A program made the position numbers and the translations under genes. Shown piece by piece: positions 1-5,259 of a stretch of DNA of 5,259 nucleotides. Source of the DNA: Candidatus Odyssella thessalonicensis (lineage in GTDB: Bacteria; Pseudomonadota; Alphaproteobacteria; Bin65); contig SBBV01000161.1 of assembly GCA_005240015.1 (NCBI GenBank), forward strand, positions 1 through 5,259. The letters run 5' to 3'. Under the pieces are notes generated by a model. The model ran no database searches, was not told the DNA's origin, and saw only the letters and a program-made list of their open reading frames with translations. The number at the start of each line of letters is the position of its first letter. The first letter of the stretch is position 1.

Positions 1-817
1 GTCCTTTGACGAGCCTCACGCCGCGCTTCGCCCATTCGGCGGCCGGCTGGCGCACAGTCTCGGCGAGCTCGTAGGCGAAGGTCGGCGGCAGGCGCACCTC
101 GACGCCGAACGGCGCGTTGCCCTTCCAGCCGCCCTTCACGAGGTGGTTGGCGGTGGAGGCGAACACGTCGGGCAGGCTCGTCCAGAGATCGCGCCGGCCG
201 TTGCCGTCGAAGTCGACCGCGCGCGAGAGGAAGCCGCTCGGCATGAACTGGGTGTGGCCCATGGCCCCGGCCCAGGAGCCGACGAGGCGCTCCAGCGGGA
301 CCTCGCCGCTCTCGACCATGCGCAGCGCGGCGATGAGCTCGCTTTTCCAGAAGTCCTGGCGGCGGCCGGCATAGGCGAGCGTCGACAGCGACTCGATCAC
401 GTTGAAGCTGCCGAAATTGGCGCCGAAGCCCGACTCGATGCGCCAGATCGCGACGATGTATTCGGGCGGAACGCCGTAGCGCGCACGCACGCGGGCGAGC
501 AGCACGCGGTGCTCGCGCAATTTCTGGCGCGCCTTCCGCAGCGCATCCTCGGTGACGACGCCGGCGATGTAGTCCCAGACCGGCTTCACGAATTCGGGCT
601 GGTGGCTGTCGAGCTCGATCACGCGCGGGTTGAACTTCACCGCCGCGAACGCGCGGTCGAGCGTCGCCTGGCCGATGCCCTGCTGGCGGGCCTCGGCCTT
701 GAAGCCGTCGATCCAGGCGCGGAAGCCGGCCTCGTCGGCGGCGCGCGCGCTCGTGAGCGAAAGGATGAGCGTCAGCAGCGCGGCGAGAACAGGGATCGGT
801 CGCACGGCCGGCGTCAT
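1..817 (-). CDS. Lytic murein transglycosylase, MltB-like (SLT_2 type), 3' end cut by window edge
   Basis: A periplasmic enzyme that cleaves the MurNAc-GlcNAc bond of peptidoglycan, forming 1,6-anhydro-muramyl ends. I translated 272 residues; the C-terminus lies beyond the left edge. Residues 1-26 form a signal peptide: Arg6, a hydrophobic core (VLAALLTLILSL) and a likely cleavage site after SARA. It has no lipobox cysteine, so unlike E. coli MltB it should be soluble rather than a lipoprotein. The catalytic motif is IWRIESGFG (124-132), with Glu128 as the probable general acid/base. Next come NFGSFNVIESLSTLAY (134-149), GHTQFMPS (187-194) and the EF-hand-like calcium loop DFDGNGRRDLW (202-212) known from Slt35/MltB. 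All lie in the expected order. Family members often carry a C-terminal peptidoglycan-binding domain, which cannot be seen here. The start ATG overlaps the stop of the upstream oxidoreductase (ATGA) and has no clear Shine-Dalgarno sequence, so translational coupling is likely. The family call is firm; the exact MltB subtype is less so. Confidence 0.93.
   Translation of the reverse strand, partial: MTPAVRPIPVLAALLTLILSLTSARAADEAGFRAWIDGFKAEARQQGIGQATLDRAFAAVKFNPRVIELDSHQPEFVKPVWDYIAGVVTEDALRKARQKLREHRVLLARVRARYGVPPEYIVAIWRIESGFGANFGSFNVIESLSTLAYAGRRQDFWKSELIAALRMVESGEVPLERLVGSWAGAMGHTQFMPSGFLSRAVDFDGNGRRDLWTSLPDVFASTANHLVKGGWKGNAPFGVEVRLPPTFAYELAETVRQPAAEWAKRGVRLVKG
814..817 (-). other. ATGA stop/start overlap coupling oxidoreductase to transglycosylase
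   Basis: The TGA that ends the oxidoreductase (814-816) and the ATG that starts the transglycosylase (815-817) share two bases within ATGA. The roughly 20 bases upstream are only G and C apart from the final GAA context, with no AGGAGG-like element. Ribosomes finishing the first gene are therefore the likely source of initiation on the second. The start is supported independently by the good signal peptide that begins exactly here. Confidence 0.7.
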
Positions 818-3800
818 TCGGCGGCGGCCCGCGCCCGCGCCGGATTGCGGAAGGCCGCGAGCAGCTCAGCCTCGTCGCGCTTGGCGGCGGCGAGATTGGC
901 CTCCTTCACGTGGCCGTAGCCGCGGATGCGCTCGGGAATGCGCGCGAGGGCGAGCGCCGCTGCGTGATTGGCCGGCGTGAGCTTTGTCGCGATGTCGCTG
1001 ATCAGAGACTCGTACTCGGCGATGAGGCGGCGCTCGCCGCGCCGCTCGACAGTGTAGCCGAAGACATCGAGCTTCGTGCCGCGCAGGAAGCGCAGCCGCG
1101 CAAGCAGCTTGAACGCGCTGAACACCCACGCGCCGTAGCGGCGCTTCAAAAGCTTGCCAGTCGCGGGGTCGCGCCGCGCCAAGAGCGGCGGCGCGAGATG
1201 GAAGCGCAGCTTGAAATCGCCCTCGAACTGCTCGCTGAGCCGGCGCAAGAACGTCCCCTCCGTGTAGAGCCGCGCCACTTCGTATTCGTCCTTGTAGGCC
1301 ATGAGCTTGAAGAAATTGTGAGCGGCCGCTTCGGCAAGGCCGCGGCAGCCCGGCGCCCGCTCGGCCTCCGCCCTGCGCATGCGCTCGACGAGCGCGCGAT
1401 AGCGCGCCGCGTAGGCGGCGTTCTGGTAGCCGGTGAGGAATTCGGCGCGGCGCGTGACGATTTCTTCCAACGTCCTCGGGCGGGGATCGTGCTCGGGCGT
1501 CTTCGCCACGCGCTCGACCGCCGCGAGATCGTGCGCGGCGCGCCGGCCCCACTCGAACGCGCGGAGATTCATCTCGACCGCGGCGCCGTTGAGCTTGATC
1601 GCGTGCTCGATCGCCTCGCGCGAGAGCGGCACGAGGCCCTTCTGCCAGGCGAAGCCGGCCATGAACATGTTGGTCGCGATACTGTCGCCGAGCAGCGCGG
1701 TCGCGAGCTTCGTCGCCGGCGCGAAATCGGAATGCGCGGCATCAACCCGCGCCTCGATGCGCTTGCGCATCGCCGCCGCCTCGAACGGCTTGTCGAAGTT
1801 CTGCACGAACTCGCCGGTGCGCGTCTCCTCGAGGTTGACGACCGCGCGCGTCTCGGGCGCCAGCTTCGCCAGCGCATCGGGCATCGTCGTGGTGACGAGG
1901 TCGCAGGCCAGGAGCGCCTTGGCCGTGCCGCTCGCCATCTGCGGCGAATGCAGCGCCGCGTGCTCGCGCGCGAAGATGATCTGGCTCAGCACCGGGCCGT
2001 TCTTCTGCGAGAGGCCGACCACGTCGGAGACCGAGAACGGCCGGTGCTCGAGATGCGCGGCCATGCCGAGGATCGCGCCGATCGTGACGACGCCGGTGCC
2101 GCCGACGCCCGTGACGAGAATCGGCCAGGGCGCATCGAGCGCCGGCAGCGCCGGCTCGGGCAGCGGCGGCCACGCGGTGCCGTCGCCGCTCCCCTTGCGC
2201 TTCTTGAGCTGCCCGCCGACGACGGTGACGAAGCTCGGGCAGAAGCCCTTGATGCAGGAATAGTCCTTGTTGCAGTTGGACTGATCGATGCGCCGCTTGG
2301 TGCCGAACTCGGTCTCGACCGGCTGCACCGAGACGCAGTTGGAGACGCGGCCGCAATCGCCGCAGCCCTCGCACACGAGCTCGTTGATGACGATGCGCTC
2401 GGGCGGATCGTGGTAGGTGCCGCGCTTCCGCCGCCGGCGCTTCTCGGCCGCGCAGGTCTGGTCGTAGACCAGCACGGTCACGCCCGGAATCTCGCGCAGC
2501 TCGCGCTGCACGGCATCGAGCTCGTCGCGATGGCGCAAGGTGACGCCCGGCGCCCAGTGCGTGCCGATCGGATACTTGTCGATGTCGTCGGAGACCACGA
2601 CGATGCGCGCGACGCCCTCGGCATGCACCTGATGCGTGATCAGCGGCACCGTAAGCGGACCGTCGACCGGCTGGCCGCCGGTCATCGCCACCGCGTCGTT
2701 GAACAGCAGCTTGAAGGTGATGTTGACGTTGGCCGCCACCGCCGCGCGGATGCCGAGGCTGCCCGAATGGTAGTAGGTGCCGTCGCCGACGTTCTGGAAG
2801 AGATGCGGCGAATCGGAGAACGGCGCGATGCCGATCCACTGCGCGCCCTCGCCGCCCATCTGGGTAAACGCCACCGCGCGGCCGGTCCAGATCGCCATCG
2901 AGTGGCAGCCGATGCCGGCCGCGGCGATGCTGCCTTCGGGCGTCACCGTGGAGGTGTTGTGCGGGCAGCCCGAGCAGAAGAACGGCGTGCGCACATGCAC
3001 CGGCGCGAGATTGCCCTTGGGCCGGCGCGCCTCGATCGCGTCGCGGCGCTGGCGGAGCTCCGCCCTGTCGGCAAAGCGCAGCACGCGCTGGGCGACCGCG
3101 AGCGCCACCTGGTTCGGCTCGAGCTCGAGGCAGTCGGCGATGAAGTCCGCACCGGTCTCGTCGCGTTTGCCGATCACCCGCGGCCGCGCCGACGGGGCGC
3201 GGTCGTAGAGGATGGTCTTGATCTGGTCCTCGATGAAGCCGCGCTTCTCCTCGATGACGAGGATCTCCTCGAGGCCGTCGGCGAAGCGCACGATCGTCTC
3301 GGGCTCGAGCGGCCAGATCAGGCCGAGCTTCAAGACGCGGATGCCGAGTTCCTGGCAGGCGGCGGCATCGAGGCCGAGCTCGGCCAGCGCTTGTGTGAGA
3401 TCGAGCCACGCCTTGCCGGAGGCGACGATGCCGAGCCGCGCCTTCCCGCCGCCGTGCACGATGCGGTCGATGCCGTTGGCGCGCGCGAAGGCGAGCGTCG
3501 CCGGGATCTTCACGTGCTTCAAGCGCCATTCCTGCGGGATGCGGTCGTCGGGCCAGCGCGAATGCACGCCGTCGGGCGGCAGTGCTACGTCGTTGGGGAG
3601 TGCGAAGGGCGCACGGTCCGGATCGATCTCGATCGTGCCCGAAGCGCCAATGTTCGAATCGACCAGCTTCATCGAGACCCACAGCCCCGAATAGCGCGAG
3701 AGCGCGAAGCCCACGAGGCCGAGATCGATGAACTCCTGGATGTCGGCCGGGGCCAGCACCGGAATCATCATGTCCATCATCGCGTATTCGCTCTGCGATG

Positions 3801-4266
3801 TGGTCGAGGTCGATTTCTGCGCGTGGTCGTCGCCGATCAGCACCAGCACGCCGCCATGCTTGGCGGTGCCCGCGTGGTTGGCGTGCTTCATCGCGTCGCC
3901 GCAGCGGTCGACGCCGGGCGACTTGCCGTACCACATGGCGAAGACGCCGTCGTATTTGGGCTTGGGATAGAAGTGGAGCTGCTGCGTGCCCCACACCGAA
4001 GTGGCCGCGAGGTCCTCGTTCAAGCCGGGCTGGAACTTGATCGCGAGCGGCTCCAGGAACTTCCGCGCGCGCCAGAATTCGAAATCGAGCGCGGCCAGCG
4101 GCGAGCCGCGGTAGCCCGAGACGAAGCCCGCCGTTTTGAGCCCGGCGGCGCGGTCGCGCTGCGCCTGCAGCATCGCCAGGCGCACGAGCGCCTGCGTCCC
4201 GTTCAGGAAGACGGGGCCGCGCTCGCGCCGGTATTTGTCGTCGAGGGAGACGGTGAGGTCGAGCAT
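814..4266 (-). CDS. Indolepyruvate ferredoxin oxidoreductase, single-chain fused form
   Basis: A cytoplasmic thiamine diphosphate (TPP) and iron-sulfur enzyme that decarboxylates aryl-pyruvates (indolepyruvate, phenylpyruvate) to arylacetyl-CoA, passing electrons to ferredoxin or another acceptor. It serves aromatic amino acid breakdown. The 1150 residues match the usual length of the proteobacterial fusion. Order: the pyrimidine-binding half with GYRGSP (51-56) and LNEDLAAT (82-89), where Glu84 matches the cofactor-activating Glu of archaeal IorA; the TPP-binding half with FFCSGCPHN (429-437) and GDG (494-496) followed 26 residues later by ND (523-524); a basic linker EKRRRRKRG (608-616); a cysteine-rich ferredoxin-like segment (632-677); the gamma-type domain opening with VTGVGGTGVV (718-727) to about 900; and a C-terminal DUF6537-like region (about 940-1140). 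Met1 is preferred: the family-conserved VSLDDKY begins at residue 6, and no ATG, GTG or TTG lies between the in-frame upstream stop and this ATG. The frame is intact. Substrate preference among aryl- and possibly branched keto acids cannot be read from sequence. Confidence 0.96.
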   Translation of the reverse strand: MLDLTVSLDDKYRRERGPVFLNGTQALVRLAMLQAQRDRAAGLKTAGFVSGYRGSPLAALDFEFWRARKFLEPLAIKFQPGLNEDLAATSVWGTQQLHFYPKPKYDGVFAMWYGKSPGVDRCGDAMKHANHAGTAKHGGVLVLIGDDHAQKSTSTTSQSEYAMMDMMIPVLAPADIQEFIDLGLVGFALSRYSGLWVSMKLVDSNIGASGTIEIDPDRAPFALPNDVALPPDGVHSRWPDDRIPQEWRLKHVKIPATLAFARANGIDRIVHGGGKARLGIVASGKAWLDLTQALAELGLDAAACQELGIRVLKLGLIWPLEPETIVRFADGLEEILVIEEKRGFIEDQIKTILYDRAPSARPRVIGKRDETGADFIADCLELEPNQVALAVAQRVLRFADRAELRQRRDAIEARRPKGNLAPVHVRTPFFCSGCPHNTSTVTPEGSIAAAGIGCHSMAIWTGRAVAFTQMGGEGAQWIGIAPFSDSPHLFQNVGDGTYYHSGSLGIRAAVAANVNITFKLLFNDAVAMTGGQPVDGPLTVPLITHQVHAEGVARIVVVSDDIDKYPIGTHWAPGVTLRHRDELDAVQRELREIPGVTVLVYDQTCAAEKRRRRKRGTYHDPPERIVINELVCEGCGDCGRVSNCVSVQPVETEFGTKRRIDQSNCNKDYSCIKGFCPSFVTVVGGQLKKRKGSGDGTAWPPLPEPALPALDAPWPILVTGVGGTGVVTIGAILGMAAHLEHRPFSVSDVVGLSQKNGPVLSQIIFAREHAALHSPQMASGTAKALLACDLVTTTMPDALAKLAPETRAVVNLEETRTGEFVQNFDKPFEAAAMRKRIEARVDAAHSDFAPATKLATALLGDSIATNMFMAGFAWQKGLVPLSREAIEHAIKLNGAAVEMNLRAFEWGRRAAHDLAAVERVAKTPEHDPRPRTLEEIVTRRAEFLTGYQNAAYAARYRALVERMRRAEAERAPGCRGLAEAAAHNFFKLMAYKDEYEVARLYTEGTFLRRLSEQFEGDFKLRFHLAPPLLARRDPATGKLLKRRYGAWVFSAFKLLARLRFLRGTKLDVFGYTVERRGERRLIAEYESLISDIATKLTPANHAAALALARIPERIRGYGHVKEANLAAAKRDEAELLAAFRNPARARAAAE

Positions 4267-4287
4267 GCCTTGGCGCCAGATCGGGCG
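4267..4287 (-). other. 21-base junction between transporter and oxidoreductase genes
   Basis: This is the only intergenic DNA in the window. Read on the minus strand it contains the perfect 8-base palindrome TGGCGCCA (4271-4278). An AAGG follows (4268-4271), one base before the ATG, which is too close to be a good Shine-Dalgarno sequence. It is too short for a normal promoter or a rho-independent terminator and has no T-run. The arrangement fits a polycistronic transcript in which the oxidoreductase is translated partly by reinitiation after the transporter. The palindrome may be chance in such GC-rich DNA. Confidence 0.4.
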
Positions 4288-5259
4288 CTATCTTGCTCCG
4301 GCGGCAGCCGCCGCGGCAAGGCGCGGCGCGGGCGCCTCGCGAATGGGCATGTGCACGGCGGCCGCGAACACCCCCATCGCGATGTTGAGCCACCACACGA
4401 TGTCGTAGGACTTGTAGAGGTCGAACAACATGCCGCCGAGCCAGACGCCCAAGAAGCCGCCGACCTGATGGCTGAAGAACGCGATGCCGAACAGGGTCGC
4501 GAGCCACCGCAGGCCGAAGAACTGGGCGACGAGGCCCTGCGTCAGCGGCACGGTCGAGAGCCAGAGCAGGCCCATCAGCGCGCCGTAGATCATGGTCGTG
4601 GCCGGCGTCAGCGGCAGCAGGATGAAGGCCAGCGTGAACACCGAACGCGCAAGATAGATGATCGACAGCGAGACGCGCTTGTGCCCGGGCCAGCGCGCAC
4701 CGGCCCAGCCGGCGAGGATGCCGCCGGCGACGTTCGCGAGCCCCACCAGCGCCAGAGTCCAGCTCGCGACCCAGGGCGGCAGGCCGTTGTCGGAGAGATA
4801 AGAGGGCAGGTGGTTCAGGATGAAGAACAGCTGGAAGCCGCAGACGAAGAAGCCGATCACCACGAGCACGTAGGAGCGATAGCCGAAGGCCTCGCCGAGC
4901 GCGTTGGCGAGCGGCTGGTCGACGACGCCGGCCGGCGGCCGCCCGCTGCCGCGGATCACGGCCGAGAACGGCAGCATGCAGAGTGCGATGCCACCGAAGA
5001 TGATGGCGGCGGTGTGCCAGCCATAGGCGGTGATGAAGCCCTGGCCGAGCGGCAGGATGACGAACTGGCCGAGCGAGGTGACGGCGGTGCCGAGTCCGAC
5101 GATGAAGGTGCGGCGCTCGGGCTTCACCATGCGTGCCATGACTGCAAGCACGATCGTGAACGATGTGCCGGCGAGCCCCATTCCGACGAGGGCGCCGGCG
5201 GTGAGATGCATGTGCCAGGGCTCGGAGGAATAGGCCATCAGCGCGAAGCCGCCGCCGTA
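4288..5259 (-). CDS. Major facilitator superfamily transporter, 5' end cut by window edge
   Basis: An inner-membrane secondary transporter. The frame is open from the right edge to TAG at 4288-4290, giving 323 visible residues. The Met codon at 5238 is internal, because seven further codons (YGGGFAL) precede it without a stop and sit in a membrane segment. I count the end of one helix at visible residues 1-10, then nine hydrophobic segments near 19-43, 52-77, 83-102, 129-148, 164-185, 196-217, 221-245, 255-279 and 287-304. With a 12-helix fold this means TM1, TM2 and most of TM3 (roughly 80 residues) are missing. The long hydrophilic link near 103-128 is the usual central loop. The loop GWAGARWPGHKR (184-195) resembles the MFS motif A repeat between TM8 and TM9. 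FGLRWLATLFG with SHQVGGFLGVWLGG near the end recalls a common alphaproteobacterial MFS_1 group of unknown substrate. The tail is alanine-rich. Lying 21 bases ahead of the oxidoreductase, it may import an aromatic or keto acid, an inference from position only. Confidence 0.9.
   Translation of the reverse strand, partial: YGGGFALMAYSSEPWHMHLTAGALVGMGLAGTSFTIVLAVMARMVKPERRTFIVGLGTAVTSLGQFVILPLGQGFITAYGWHTAAIIFGGIALCMLPFSAVIRGSGRPPAGVVDQPLANALGEAFGYRSYVLVVIGFFVCGFQLFFILNHLPSYLSDNGLPPWVASWTLALVGLANVAGGILAGWAGARWPGHKRVSLSIIYLARSVFTLAFILLPLTPATTMIYGALMGLLWLSTVPLTQGLVAQFFGLRWLATLFGIAFFSHQVGGFLGVWLGGMLFDLYKSYDIVWWLNIAMGVFAAAVHMPIREAPAPRLAAAAAAGAR

Noticed and set aside
741..750. An alternating GC run, a possible repeat or Z-DNA tract
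   Set aside because: It is five dinucleotides long and encodes Ala-Arg-Ala at the signal peptide cleavage region, which is expected from composition.
143..919. A 258-codon plus-strand open frame opposite the transglycosylase gene
   Set aside because: It is antisense to a gene with a clear catalytic motif, calcium loop and signal peptide. Its product is low-complexity and rich in Ala, Arg, Glu and Asp, typical of an antisense shadow.
1433..2263. A 276-codon plus-strand open frame inside the oxidoreductase gene
   Set aside because: It is Ser, Ala and Arg rich without recognisable motifs and lies entirely antisense to the conserved gamma and C-terminal regions of the oxidoreductase.
3118..3129. 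A 12-base perfect palindrome CTCGAGCTCGAG, a possible operator
   Set aside because: It encodes the Leu-Glu-Leu-Glu run inside the oxidoreductase, with GAG and CTC codons preferred throughout the window. Codon usage explains it without any regulatory role.
4301..4330. GC-rich partly self-complementary DNA near the end of the transporter gene, a possible attenuator or terminator
   Set aside because: It lies within the alanine-rich C-terminal codons of the transporter (repeated GCC, GCG and GCT). No T-run follows, and the downstream gene is almost certainly in the same transcript.
1742..4507. A 921-codon open frame on the minus strand, overlapping the end of the transporter gene and most of the oxidoreductase gene
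   Set aside because: Its product is dominated by Arg, Ala, Gly and Pro with no domain pattern, as expected for an off-frame reading of GC-rich coding DNA. The overlapped frame encodes a fully recognisable conserved enzyme.

Overview
The window looks like ordinary chromosome from a GC-rich alphaproteobacterium. The lineage call is an inference: codons end almost always in G or C, the central protein is the large single-chain indolepyruvate ferredoxin oxidoreductase common in aerobic proteobacteria, and the lytic transglycosylase has the alphaproteobacterial MltB-like form. I cannot place it to genus.

All coding capacity is on the minus strand, in three tightly packed genes that read from the right edge to the left. 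The first (right edge to 4288) is a 5'-truncated major facilitator superfamily (MFS) transporter. After 21 bases comes a complete 1150-residue indolepyruvate ferredoxin oxidoreductase (4266 to 814). Its stop codon overlaps the start of an exported MltB-type lytic murein transglycosylase (817 to the left edge, 3'-truncated). There is no intergenic stretch above 21 bases, so the window holds no visible promoter, terminator, RNA gene, repeat array or mobile element. Any promoter should lie upstream of the transporter, beyond the right edge.

The spacing suggests co-transcription. A coherent reading of the first two genes is import of an aromatic amino acid or aryl-keto acid, followed by oxidative decarboxylation to an arylacetyl-CoA. 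The substrate link is inferred from adjacency only. The transglycosylase acts on peptidoglycan in the periplasm and has no obvious metabolic link, so it is probably carried by operon architecture. I found no evidence of an undescribed system. The points most worth checking are the cysteine arrangement of the oxidoreductase and the two gene junctions that lack clear ribosome binding sites.
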